In this document: positions 10,081-21,377 of the stretch, piece by piece
How the letters are laid out: each line of letters starts with the position of its first letter
How positions within the stretch are numbered: the first letter of the stretch is position 1
Assembly (NCBI RefSeq): GCF_030253575.1
Contig: NC_080560.1
Location: forward strand, 32,353,501 to 32,417,500
Source: Rhododendron vialii
Lineage: Eukaryota > Streptophyta > Magnoliopsida > Ericales > Ericaceae
Reading direction: 5' to 3'
Length of the DNA: 64,000 bases
Program-made: the position numbers and the translations under genes
The notes under the pieces: model-generated
Database searches by the model: none
Seen by the model: only the letters and a program-made list of their open reading frames with translations
What the model was told of the DNA's origin: nothing

Positions 10081-12209
10081 ACCTCCCACCTCTTTCTCTC
10101 TCTTCTAAATCCCTCAAACCCATTTGCAGCATCCCCAATAGAGAACTGCTCACTTCCATCTCAGCCTCAACTTCACCTTCTCCCTCCCTAACCCGTAAAC
10201 TCCCACCAGACTTCACCACAAAACAGCTCCTCGACGCCATCAGCCAACAAAATGATGAAACCTCTATGCTTAACCTCTTCTATTGGGCTTCCAAACACCT
10301 CAATTTCAAACCAAGTTTTTACGAGGAAATCATTCGAAAGCTTGGACATGTCGGATCATTGGATTCAATGAAGCAAATCTTGGAGGATATGAGGATTTCC
10401 AATTGCAGGCCCACCGAAGGTACTTTTAAAATTTTCATTGAGAATTACGCGAAAAGGGATTTGTATGATGAAGCTATTGGTGTCCTTGACACGATGGAAC
10501 AAGCGTTTGGGTTGAAACCAGGGCTGTATACTTACAATTTTCTGTTAAATGTTCTTGTCGATGGAGAAAAGTTTAAATTAGTGAAAAGTGTTGAATCCAT
10601 GATGTTTAGTAAAGGAGTTGAACCTGGTGTCCCAACGTTTAACATACTGATAAAGGCCCTGTGTAAAAACCATCAAATTAGGCATGCTATATTGATGATG
10701 GAAGATATGTGTAGTTATGGTTTGGCACCGGATGGGATAACATACACCACCATAATGAAAGGATGTATTGAGGAAGGGGATTTGGACACTGCTCTTAGAA
10801 TCAGGGATGCAATGATAGCAGCTCAATGCCCACTGAGCAAAGTAACAGTTAATGTTTTGATTCATGGGTATTGTAAAGAGGGTAGAATTGAGGAAGCTTT
10901 GAATTTTGCAGAAGAGATGTGGGTTGAGGGATTTCGTCCTGATCAAGTAACGTATAATACTTTGGTGCATGGTTTGTGCAAGTCTGGATATTTTAAGCAT
11001 GCTTTAGAGCTTTTGGATTTAATGCTTGAGGAGGAGTTTGTTCTGAAGATTGTCACGTATAACACTTTGATATCTGGACTGTGTAAAACTGGTCAAGATG
11101 ATGAAGCCATGGGAGTCCTCAATCAGATGATTTCAAGGGATCGTTCACCGGATAAAGTCACTTATAACATTCTGATTAGAACCTTGTGCAACAAGAAACA
11201 AATGGAACAAGCATTTGAAATTGCTTGTATTATGATGGACAAGGGAATTCTACCTGATGTTTATACGTTTAGTTCCCTCATACGAGGGCTCTGCTTGACG
11301 AAGAATCACGATTTGGTAATTGACTTGCTCCACGGAATGAAAAACCAAGGTTGCTGGCCTAATGAACACATATTCAATATCTTAATCAACGGTCTTTGTT
11401 CGAGCGGAAAACTAGACAGAGCTTTGGGTCTATTGAAGGATATGGAATCTAGTGGCTGCACACGAGGTGTAGTAACGTATAACACTCTGATATCCGGACT
11501 TATCAAAAACAAGAGGATTGAAGAAGCAAAGGAAAGTTTTGATCGAATGATGCTAGAAGGACTTCAACCTAATAACATAACCTATAATACAATGCTCTAT
11601 CACTACTGCAGAGTTGGCGATATCAAGAAGATGGCAGACATTGTCCAAACCATGACTTCAAATGGGTGTGAACCGGATGTTGTCACCTATCGTGCCCTAA
11701 TACAGGGATTGTGTAACGTGGGTAGAATTGAGATTGCAATTAGGCTTCTCATAACTATCCAGACGAAAGGAATGGCGTTGGCCCCACAAACCTATAATCC
11801 CTTGCTCCGAGCACTCTTCAAACGGAAGAAAACAAAAGCAGCCATGAGAGTGTTTAGAGAAATGAAAGAGAAGGGTGACCCTCCAGATGCATTTTCGTAT
11901 GAAACTGTTATTCGCGGGCTTTGTTCTGGCAGCGGACCTATTGGAGAGGCTGTCGATTTCATCGTTGAAATGACTGAGAAAAGACTGATACCGGAATGCT
12001 CTACGTTCTGTATGCTGGCTGAAAGACTTTGTGCTTTATCCATGGAGGACACTTTAGTTATGCTTGTTGAAAGGATTATGGATACGTATTTCTTCTCCGA
12101 AAACGAGGTGTCTATGATAAACGGATTCATGAAAATCCGTAAGTTTGAAGATGCATTGGCTACTCTTGGCGGGATTTTGAATAGGAGAAATCCCAAGAGA
12201 GGTTACTAG
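10023..12209 (+). CDS. MEE40-like: P-class PPR protein copy 3 (MEE40-like), intact, 728 aa
   Basis: Intronless 728-aa PPR protein with a Ser/Pro/Leu-rich N-terminus (a likely organelle transit peptide), about 16 repeats of 35 residues, and a C-terminal tail ending in NRRNPKRGY. It is expected to bind organellar RNA. The repeat series follows the class of copies 4 and 5: an EEAKESFDRMMLEGLQPN repeat runs directly into NITYN, then the GDIKK and CEPD repeats, with the VPRD repeat of copies 1-2 absent. It carries its own changes at predicted base-reading positions, for example Lys at the end of repeat 7 and Gly at the end of repeat 11. The start is supported by alignment with copies 2 and 5, but an out-of-frame ATG lies 20 bases upstream. 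Confidence 0.95.
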   Translation: MAFSSCLLQSHHFTLPHTLNLPPLSLSSKSLKPICSIPNRELLTSISASTSPSPSLTRKLPPDFTTKQLLDAISQQNDETSMLNLFYWASKHLNFKPSFYEEIIRKLGHVGSLDSMKQILEDMRISNCRPTEGTFKIFIENYAKRDLYDEAIGVLDTMEQAFGLKPGLYTYNFLLNVLVDGEKFKLVKSVESMMFSKGVEPGVPTFNILIKALCKNHQIRHAILMMEDMCSYGLAPDGITYTTIMKGCIEEGDLDTALRIRDAMIAAQCPLSKVTVNVLIHGYCKEGRIEEALNFAEEMWVEGFRPDQVTYNTLVHGLCKSGYFKHALELLDLMLEEEFVLKIVTYNTLISGLCKTGQDDEAMGVLNQMISRDRSPDKVTYNILIRTLCNKKQMEQAFEIACIMMDKGILPDVYTFSSLIRGLCLTKNHDLVIDLLHGMKNQGCWPNEHIFNILINGLCSSGKLDRALGLLKDMESSGCTRGVVTYNTLISGLIKNKRIEEAKESFDRMMLEGLQPNNITYNTMLYHYCRVGDIKKMADIVQTMTSNGCEPDVVTYRALIQGLCNVGRIEIAIRLLITIQTKGMALAPQTYNPLLRALFKRKKTKAAMRVFREMKEKGDPPDAFSYETVIRGLCSGSGPIGEAVDFIVEMTEKRLIPECSTFCMLAERLCALSMEDTLVMLVERIMDTYFFSENEVSMINGFMKIRKFEDALATLGGILNRRNPKRGY

Positions 12210-14293
12210 TGAAGCTGGGAAACCTGGAGTGGAAGATACAGCTTGCATTTCTGTTTGTTTCTAATGGTGGAATACGGCAAGGGGAATGGTGTGTTGGGGA
12301 TCAACAGGTTTCGGAGATCCATTAATAATCAGTTGTATTAGAGCTGCTTTTTTAGGCACTGGCCTCCAATGTGACTTTTGTCTAAATTCAGCTTCAGTTT
12401 CTTTTCCCCTCGAGCAATGGAATTTTAGTTACTTCTCTTGAGGTACATTCTTCTAATACCTGAACCATATGACTATATGTCAAGTGATATAATAGGTGAT
12501 ATGGTTAATGAACGATTCCCATAATTAGGAACGAGCCCTTTTGTTCTTGTGGAAGCAGATGCGACGCCACACTTCTTGATGTAAGGTCGGCTGATGCCAC
12601 ACTTGTGTATTGCTCAAATCAGTTTCATTTGCAGAGTAGAAAGCGAATCGGAGACGCATGTTCATTGAAAGGGTCAGATGTAATATGTTCAAAAATTAGG
12701 TCTTCATGTTCATTGGTTATTGTTGTTTTGAACTGATTTAGCAATGGTGTGAATCCTGGAGCAGGTTCATGGTTATGGGCAACCTAAAAGGTCAGTGACT
12801 AGAACTCAAATGGCTTTTTCGAAACATACTTTTCTTAAGCTTAGCAAAGATTAATTGCTCCAGTGATTCTTTTGCGGTACATCTAAAGCCATCCACAGGC
12901 AGTCAATGGTTTATACGACGATGTGCAAGCAAATCCTTAGCTGATGAATCGGGTTAAAGAGGTTCAAGAAAATCTAGATCCGAAATTCCCAATTTTTGTC
13001 AAGTCCATGAACCGATCAGCTGTTACCGTAGGGCTTATTCTGGTAAGGCCAAAACAGTTTCCATCGCTCAATTAGGAGTTCGAAGTACTAATTCACAGCT
13101 TGTGGGAATTTCTAAAAAGTAGTATTAAAGTATAATTCATACCATACCAAACTGAAGTGGTAGTCGGATATTAGGCACGTCGTATTCTCGTTCACAAGAC
13201 TTTTGGTAAAATTGTCACTAACTACAACTAACAACTAACACTTCTTGCCCTCCTACGTACAAAAATACACACAGATGGATCTTATGATTTTTCATTAGGC
13301 ATCACTTATGAGACGTCATGTACAATTATGATGGGTCCTATTTTGTATTACCAGAGGAGTTATTGTAAAATGAGAGAAAATAAATTCATTTCTCTTATCT
13401 CACGCTATAAACTGTTATAATGGTATGATTTACACATAAAAAGATTTGATAAATTGACAGGAAGAATCATAAAACGGGATTATGACTCTATAAGAGTTCC
13501 CCTGTCAGAGTAAATCAATGTTGATAATATTAACGCCGTGGGATTTTGGCAAGGTGGGCGCGAAAAAGCTACTCCCTCCATCTTTATTCTTTAGTCTCTC
13601 GTTTTATTCTAACCGGATAAAGACTAATTATAACTTTTAATTGGTAATACTATTTATATACAATATGGATCTTATTTAATAGATCTTAATGGACTCTTTT
13701 TGTAGAAATTTTATATACATCTCAAAACCAATTGACAATGAGTGGAGAGGTCCCAGATGTTATTAAGTGATCACCCATTCCACTCCTAAGCAATGTGAGA
13801 TTCATTTCCTTAACATCCCCCTCACGTGCAGTTGCGTTTGAGGTCTGTCATGTGTTGCCACTTTTGGGCTTTTGGGTCATATCATCGTGCAGCCTTTTTG
13901 CTGGTTTGTCATCGTGGGGTGTGGATTGTGAATTTTATAAAATGTGGGGTGGAACGGACCCCGCTCACTTTATATCCATCTCAAAACCAATTAGCAATGA
14001 GTGGAGAGATCCCAGATATTATTAAGTGATCACCCCATTCGACTCCTAAGCAATGTGAGATTCATTTCCTTAACATTTTAAACGATATTTTCAAAATCAC
14101 CTAAAAAATTATAGATTGTAAGATATAATCAATTGACAAGTGGCACGAATTTTCAAAATGGACTAAAGAATGGGGACAAAGAGTAAGTAATAAGCTCCTT
14201 CATGGGCGTGAGTTAAGTAATAAGCTCTCATGTAGGCGTGAGGAAGCTAAGTAATAAGTGTTTGTAGATCACATATACGCAGGCTAAAACATT
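12210..14293. other. Spacer after PPR copy 3, with a ~110-bp direct repeat
   Basis: No gene. 12210-12540 is the shared 3' flank and 13,080-13,550 the duplicon block seen at 8815 and 19,900. The block found at 6470 in copy 2 is missing here. About 13,708-13,815 is repeated in direct orientation at about 13,962-14,070 (both contain CTCAAAACCAATT and CACTCCTAAG or GACTCCTAAG), separated by ~145 bp of unrelated sequence. Confidence 0.6.
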
Positions 14294-14802
14294 GGGAAAA
14301 TTATAGTTATCCCCCTCCAACTAACCTTCGCGTACATTTACCTCGTTCTAATTTTTTTTTTGGGCACTTAACCCCCTTAAACTAACTGAAATTCAAACGG
14401 TCATAACTTCTTCGTCCAAAATAAAAAATATGCAAATTATATATCGATTTCGAGGTCTTGAAGTCAGCTTTCTAATGACACCAAAATCACATCACGATTC
14501 AAAGCACACAGAAAGTTATGATCAAAAGAGTAAGGGCTGGTAGACAGAAAGACCGTTTTGATCATAACTTTCTGTGTGCTTTGAATTGTGATGTGATTTT
14601 GGTGTCATTAGAAAGCTGACTTCAAGACCTCGAAAGCGATATATAATTTGCATATTTTCGATTTTGGACGAAGAAGTTATGACAGTTTGAAGTTATGACC
14701 GTTTGAATTTCAGTTAGTTTGAGGAGGTTAAGTGCCAAAAAAAAAGTTAGAGGGGGTAAATGTACGCGAGGGTTAGTTAGAGGGGGTAACTATAATTTGT
14801 CC
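14294..14802. mobile_element. Mutator-type foldback MITE, 509 bp, 9-bp TSD
   Basis: The ends GGGAAAATTATAGTTA and, inverted, GGACAAATTATAGTTA continue into long inverted arms (for example CAGCTTTCTAATGACACC at 14,473 and its complement at 14,606) that pair across almost the full length. The 9-mer TAAAACATT flanks it exactly (14285-14293 and 14803-14811). The homologous spacer before copy 3 (about 9660) runs through this point without the element, giving a paralogous empty site. Confidence 0.87.
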
Positions 14803-14811
14803 TAAAACATT

Positions 14812-15294
14812 CAAAATCTTGAACCACCGTAAGATTTATTGGGTCGTTGACTTTAGAATTCCAAAATTAATCAAAACATGCTAGGTCGTTGATTTTAAAA
14901 TCCCAAAATTAATCAAGACATGCACAAGCTAACATGTACATTCGATTAACAAGAAGTGTTGAATACTTGTGGCGATTCTTACTTTTGTAGGCCTCTTTAA
15001 AACCCAAGTTTTGTGGTAACCGTAATTAGAAAATACTGAAGTATAATTTTCCTTTGGTCACTGCTTTTGAAACAAGAAAATAACGGATTGCAGATTGATT
15101 GAACTTCAATTCTCCTCGTGGATTTTTCTGAATCTCGCGTTGCCTATGATCTTCCCAAGCGTGTGAAGGGAGAGCTTGCCTATTTGTTCCATCCACCGGT
15201 GGCGTGGGACCCATTCCACCGGTGGCATCGGGACCCATTTGTGATGTTTATCAACCGGAACGTCAATGAAAGTTACGTACTAGTAGCATTCTAC
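14812..15294. other. 5' flank of PPR copy 4
   Basis: No gene. It holds the upstream block shared with copies 2, 3 and 5 (AAACAAGAAAATAACGGATT near 15,070 and a GTTTATCAACCGG motif near 15,247). Confidence 0.55.
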
Positions 15295-15315
15295 ATGTTT
15301 GTTGAATTGTCTTAA
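15295..15315 (+). promoter_or_regulatory. Six-codon upstream ORF ending on the copy 4 start
   Basis: ATG TTT GTT GAA TTG TCT TAA; the last A of the stop is the A of the PPR start codon (15315). In copies 2, 3 and 5 the matching codon is not a stop, so the short closed uORF is specific to this dead copy. Confidence 0.4.
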
Positions 15316-15375
15316 TGGCTTTCTCTTCTTGCCTTCTTCATTCCCACCCTTTTATCACTCTCCCCAGCAGGCTAA

Positions 15376-15413
<38 letters not shown>

Positions 15414-17523
15414 AATCCCTCAAACCCATTTTCGCCATACCCCAGTCCCCATAGGGAACTACTCACTTCAATCTCCGCATCAACTTCACCTTCTCCCTCC
15501 CTAACCCATAAACTCCCACCGGACTTCGCCACAGAACAGCTCCTCGACGCCATCCGCCAACAAAATGATGAAACCTCTGCGCTTAACCTCTTCCATTGGG
15601 CCTCCAAACAGCCCAATTTCAAACCCACTTTGCCCCTATACGAGGAAATCATTCGGAAGCTTGGACACCTTGAATCATTTGATTCGATGAAGCAAATCTT
15701 GGAGGATATGAGGGTTTCCAATTGCAGCCCCAACGAAGGTACTTTCTTGATTTTCATTTGGAGTTACGGAAACGACATTTGTATGATGAGGCTATTGGTG
15801 TTCTTTATGTAATGGAACAAGCATTTGGGTTGAAACCAGGTAGTTATACTTATAATTTTCTGTTAAATGTTCTTGTTAATGGAAAAAAGTTCAAACTAGT
15901 CAAAATTGTTCGCTACATGATGTTTACCAGAGGAGTTGAACCTGATGTTGCGATGTTTAATAGTGTATTGATAATGACTCTGCGTAGATCCCATCAAATT
16001 ATGTATGCTATTTCGGTGATCAAAGATATGTCTAACTATGGTTTGGCACCAGATGAGATAACATATAACACCATAATGCAAGGATATATTGAGGAAGGGA
16101 ATTTGGAAACTGCACTTAGAATCAGGGAGGAAATGATAGCAGCTCAATGCCCCGTGGGCAAAAAACTGTTGATGTTTTGATTCTTGGGTATTGTAAAGCG
16201 GGTAGAATTGAGGAAGCTTTGAATCTTGCAGAAGAGATGTGGGTAGAGGGATTTCGTCCCGACCAATTTACTTTTAATACTTTGGTGCGCGGTTTGTGCA
16301 ATTCTGGACATGTTAAGCATGCTTTAGAGCTTTTTGATTTAATGCTTCAGGAGGGGTTTGATCTGTATAATGTGACAGATGAGACTTTGATATCTAGTAA
16401 ATATGGTCAATTTGATGAAGCCATGGGAGTCCTCAATCAGATGATTTCAAGGGATCGTTCCTGGGATATAGTCACTTATAACATTCTGATTACAACCTTG
16501 TGCAAGGAGAATGAAATGAACAAGCATTTGAAATTGCTTGTATTATGACAGACAAGGGAATTCTACCGGATGTTCATACGTTTAATTCCCTCATACAAGG
16601 ACTTTGCTTGACGAAGAATCACAAATTGGCATATGAATTGTTCCATGGAATTAAAACCACGGGGTGCCAGCCTGTTGCATTTACTTACAATGTGTTAATT
16701 GGCTGTCTTTGTTCGAGTGGAAACTAGACAGAGCTTTGGGTCTATTCGAAGAAATGGAATCAAGTTGCTGCACACGAGATGTAGTAACGTATAACACTCT
16801 GATATCCAGATTTAGCAAAACCAAGAGGAGTGAATAAGCAGAGGAAATTTTTGATCGGATGATTCCGGTAGGACTTCAACCTAATAACATCACCTATAAT
16901 TCAATGCTCTATCACTACTGCAGAGTTGGCAATATCAAGAAGGCGGCAAACATTGTCCAAACCATGGCTTCAAATGGGTGTGAACCGGATGTTGTCACCT
17001 ATTGTGTCTTAATACATGGATTGTGTAACGTGGGTAGAATCGAGATTGCAATTAGGCTTCTCATAACTATCCAGATGAAAGGAATGGCGTTGGCCCCACA
17101 AACCTATAATCCCTTGCTCCGAGAACTCTTCAAACGGAAGAAAACAAAAGCAGCCATGAGACTGTTTAGAGAAATGAAAGAGAAGGGTGACCCTCCAGAT
17201 GCATTTTCGTATGAAACTGTGTTTCGTGGGCTTTGTTCTGGCGGAGGACCTATTGGAGAGGCTGTCGATTTCGTCGTTGAAATGACTGAGAAAAGACTAA
17301 TACTGGAATTCTCTACGTTCTGTATGCTGGCTGAAAGACTTTGTGCTTTATCCGTGGAGGACACTTTAGTTATGCTCATTGAAAGGATTATGGATATGTA
17401 TTTCTTCTCCGAAAATGAGGTGTCTATGATAAAGGGATTCATGAAAAAATCCTTAAGTTTGAAGATGCATTGGCTACTCTTGGCGGGATTTTGAATAGGA
17501 GAAATCCCAAGAGAGGTTGCTAG
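15315..17523 (+). pseudogene. PPR copy 4 (MEE40-like), broken by frameshifts and a stop
   Basis: The full length of a MEE40-like PPR gene can be aligned to copies 3 and 5, but the frame is lost repeatedly. Lesions read against copy 5 are: 1-base deletions near 15768, in the A-run at 16160-16165, near 16518 and at about 16721; a 6-base in-frame loss near 16395; a GAA to TAA nonsense change at 16835-16837; and a 2-base insertion in the A-run at 17444-17449. The aligned end is the TAG at 17521-17523. A (CT)16 run at 15378-15409 has expanded in the transit-peptide region and would encode a Leu-Ser string. Repeat content (no VPRD repeat, GDIKK-type repeat present) places it with copies 3 and 5. 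Sequence between lesions is still close to copy 5, so loss is fairly recent. Confidence 0.92.
15378..15409. repeat. (CT)16 microsatellite inside PPR copy 4
   Basis: A 32-base perfect CT run. At this place copies 2, 3 and 5 have a mixed CTCCCACCTCTTTCTCTCTC-type stretch, so the run is a local slippage expansion. Confidence 0.9.
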
Positions 17524-20442
17524 TGAAGATTGAAGCTGGGAAACCTGCACTGGAAGATACAGCTTGCATTTCTGTTTGTTTCTAACAATGGAATATGCCA
17601 AGGGGAATGGTGTGTTGGATCAACAGCTGTATGGGGGCTGCTTTTTTAGGCACTGGCCTCCAATTGGACTTTTGTCTAAATTCAGCTTCTGTTTCTTTTC
17701 CCCTCGAGCAATGGAATTTTAGTTACTTCTCTGGAGGTACATTCTTCTAATACCTGAACCATATGATTAAATGTCAAGTGATATAATAGGTGATATGGTT
17801 AATGAACAATTTCCATAATTAGGAACGACGCCTTTTGTTCTAGTGCATTACAAGTGGTAGCAGAGGCGACGCCACAATTCTTCATGTGGGGTCGGCTGAC
17901 CCCATGGGGAAAATACTCACCCTTGTTACTATGCCAATTTTGTTTGATTAGTTAACAGCTGATACCATAAGCAAATGTAGATGACCACATGACGATGAGC
18001 CAATAGCATGGGATAATCTTTCCTACAGTTCTCTCTCTCTCTCTCAGAAAAATCTTCAAAAATGTACTAATTTCGAATTCCAACTCATTCAGAGCAGGGA
18101 CAGTGTTTGTTTTGGGTCTCAAAACCCAACTTCTCTCCCTCTACATGGTCCTCAATTGATTTTTTCTATCTCTCTCTCCACTCATTACTCCCAAAAACCT
18201 CTCTCAACCGAAGGTGTTTTATGGTTCTCAAAAAAAAAGAAAGCAAGGTGTTTTGTGGTTCTCCATTCAGGAAAGAATGTTTTTATGTTAATCTGGTATT
18301 AATTTAGAATATGCATGAGATATTTGAAAAAATATCCACATTTATACACCTATATACACGTATTTTTGGAATATTCCAAGGGTAATGGAGACCAACTCCA
18401 CAGGATCAACGTTCTGGGGATCAGTTTACATTCAGCTGTATTAGGGGGATCCATTTTCTTCAGGCATTCAGCTGTATTCGGGATGCTTTTATAGGCACTG
18501 GCATTCATTCAATTTGACTTTTGTCTATATTCAGCTTCAGTTTCCTTTCCTCTCCAGCAATGGAATTTCAGTTCCTTCTCTTGTGGTACAATGTTCTGAT
18601 TTCTGGACCTCATGATTGTATGTCAACTGATATAATCAGCGATTCTCCATCGTATCGAAATCTTTTATGGTGGTTCTATAATTTGGATGTGGCCCTTTTG
18701 TTCTTATGCATGGCAACTTACCAATACTGATGGAAGTAACTGAACTCATGCTTTGTGTAATTGGATCTCTCTTCTCACTGTAGCTTGTGTTTTCTAGGTA
18801 TTGAATTGTTAATTGTGAAATAAAAAATGTGTCTGCGCCTTTTGTTTTATTTTTGTGCTAAAGTAATTCACCAGTTTTTCGTTTGGTTTATTTTTCTTGT
18901 GGTGAAAGGGTTGAGCCCCAGTTGGTTTCTTTATGTTCTTTCAATTCCCCAAAATAGAACAAGAAGTTGAACTAAAGGCAAATGAATTGTTGGTAGTGTA
19001 CAGAATCCGGTGCGTAAACATTATGTTGCGAATGCAAAAGAGATGGTTTGGGTTACCTCACACGAATGTAAACCGAACCGGATTGTTTCTGGATGAATCA
19101 CGAGCTCCGGACATGAACACAAACACAGCAACAATCTCAAGTGATGGAGTGATACCACGATCTTGGAGTATCACTCTTAATTCCAAGGTGCAAAAGCTTT
19201 GCGTTGATCTATGATAGTAGAGACGAGAAAACCTTTGTTCTAGGGAGTATTTTTTGTGCATATTTTTCTCTGTTTCTGCAGGAATTAAATAAAGGAGCAT
19301 CCCAGATGCATGCAAACTCAATGTAATCTGTCATTGAATCATGATCACATTGGCGACACGATTTCGTCCCGGACTTGTCCCCAAATTCCAACACGATCAA
19401 ACTTTGGTGATCCGTATTCTTTCTCTGCGATCTATGTACATTATATCCATTCATGCTGCGAAGCGAGAATTCTATATTTTGTTCATCTTCATTTATACTT
19501 CGTACTATAAACTATTCGTTTGCCCTTTATTCCGAGCTTTCGTTGTAAACCTTCTAAAATGGTCGGATATTGTTGGGAAGTGAAGAAAAGGCATTCTTGT
19601 GACTCTTTTCTTTAGTTCTGAGAATTAATTATGGCACGATACATCTTTCATTTGACTTCCAAACAGAAACGCAAAAAATGCAAAACGTTAAATGCCAAAC
19701 CCGAGCTCCCAAACGCCACCGTAGCATGTTTGTAATTGAATTTCGTTGGAGCAGAATCTATAGCATGAGCTACTTCTACAACTGCGTCAATGAATCCTTT
19801 AAAAACATCTACATAGAATTACACTAGCAAATGCTAAATAAATTTGATCAATTTTTTCATCATTCAAACCACCACCACTACATGAGTCATGACCAATTGT
19901 ACAAGAAGTGTCAATAATGGGAAAAAAGCTGGAAAAAAAAAAGTAATTCACAGCTTGTGGGAATTTCTACCGGATATGATTCACGCCATAGTAAAATGAA
20001 GTGGTAGCCGGATGGTAGGCACGTTGTATTCTCATTCACAAGACTTTTGGTTAAAACTGTCACTAACTACAACTAACACTTCTTGCCCTCCTACGCACAA
20101 AAATATTCACAAGATATCAGAAGAGATGGGTCTTATGATTTGTCATCAGGCATCACTTATAAAAATGTCATGTACAATTATGATGAGTCCTTTTCAGAAG
20201 AGTTAATGTAAAATGAGAGAAAACTAATTCATTTCCCTTATCTCACTCCATAAATTGTGAAAATGGTATGATTTACGCATAAAAAGATTTGATAAATTGA
20301 AAGGAACAATCATACCATAATCGACGAGATTATGACTCTAGAGAGTTCCCATATCAAAGAGTAAATCAATGTTCAAAATATTAACTCCGCGGAATTTGGC
20401 AATGTGGGTATGAGGAAGCTAAATAATTTCTTAGGTGAACAT
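17524..20442. other. Spacer after PPR copy 4, duplicon blocks
   Basis: No gene. 17524-17830 is the shared 3' flank. 17,940-17,980 (TTTTGTTTGATTAGTTAACA) is the empty site for the MITE found after copy 5. About 18,410-19,620 is duplicated after copy 5 at about 24,770-26,000. About 19,900-20,420 matches 8815-9330 and 13,080-13,550. A CT run lies near 18,032-18,046. Confidence 0.6.
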
Positions 20443-20865
20443 GGAGTTGGGGGAGTTGCTATTCCTTAAAGGGAGAGTAGCCTGCTGTCTCGGCCAAGGG
20501 GTTAATGCTTCGTTCTCGCTCCAATGATCGGAAACGTTCACTTCGTAGAGTTCCTCGAGTTGAACAAGTATTAAAAAATCAGCTTGATCGGATATCAGTA
20601 AGTGCCTAATCGAAACCTTTTTGTCTTGAAAAGAATGGGTCCGAAACACTGGATCAAATCTAATAGAACCCATCATTGGCAAGTTATATGTGTTCCGATC
20701 AGGCATTTAGTGATATCTAATCAAACTGATTTTTTGCATACGTGTTCCACTCAACGAGCTCTACGAAGTAAACGTTTTCGATTATCGGAGGGAGACCGGA
20801 GTGGGATCCCCTCGGCTGGGACAGCACGCTGCTGTCCCTTCAAGGGACAGCAACTCCTCCAGTCC
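20443..20865. mobile_element. Mutator-type foldback MITE, 423 bp, 9-bp TSD
   Basis: Long imperfect inverted arms (left GGAGTTGGGGGAGTTGCT, right AGCAACTCCTCCAGTCC) surround a short loop. They share inner sequences with the element at 2591-3026, such as GAAACACTGGATCAAA in the loop and TCAGCTTGATC in the left arm. Flanks are GGTGAACAT (20434-20442) and GGTGAACAC (20866-20874), a 9-bp duplication with one mismatch. The arms are more diverged than in the 2591 copy, so this insertion is older. Confidence 0.83.
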
Positions 20866-20874
20866 GGTGAACAC

Positions 20875-21377
20875 AAGGAAGCTAAGTAATGAGTGTTTTT
20901 CCTCTGCAAGATTGCACATTTGAATTCTACTGAGGCCAATTCAAAATATTGGGACCACTGCAAGGTTAGCTTTAAAACCCCAAAATTGGTCAAGACGGGC
21001 GCGTTAACCTGGACGGGCGATTATCAATAATAACACTTATGGTGTTTCTCACTTAAACAGGCCTCTTTAAAACCTAAGTTTGTGGTAACTGTAAATAGAA
21101 AAAATAAATTTCCTGGGTCACTGCTTTTGAAACAAGAAAATAACGGATTCCAAAATGATTGAACTTTTTCTCCGCGTGGATTTTTTCTGAATCTCATTTG
21201 CTGCGGCGTTGCCTATCTGTGGCCTTCCCAAGCGTGCTTGTTCTATTTGATTTCATCCACCCGTGGCATGGGGGACCCTGTTTATCAACCGGATTGTTTG
21301 TTTCTCTCTCTTCCGGAGCATCACTGAAGTTATTACTACGTTCTAGTAGCACTCTACGTGTTTGTTGATTTGTCTGA
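20875..21377. other. 5' flank of PPR copy 5
   Basis: No gene. This is the upstream block shared with the other copies (AAACAAGAAAATAACGGATT near 21,132 and the TTTGTTGA leader). The leader has ACGTG instead of ACATG, so no upstream ATG as in copies 3 and 4. Confidence 0.55.

Noticed and set aside
10578-12248. Minus-strand ORFs of 60-165 aa opposite the PPR genes, recurring in each copy (for example 11792-12196 and 23153-23557)
   Set aside because: They are antisense shadows of conserved PPR coding sequence; recurrence follows from paralogy.
18933-19583. Several ORFs in the duplicated block after PPR copies 2, 4 and 5 (GAATCACGAG region)
   Set aside because: Frames are not kept among the three copies of the block, so it looks non-coding.
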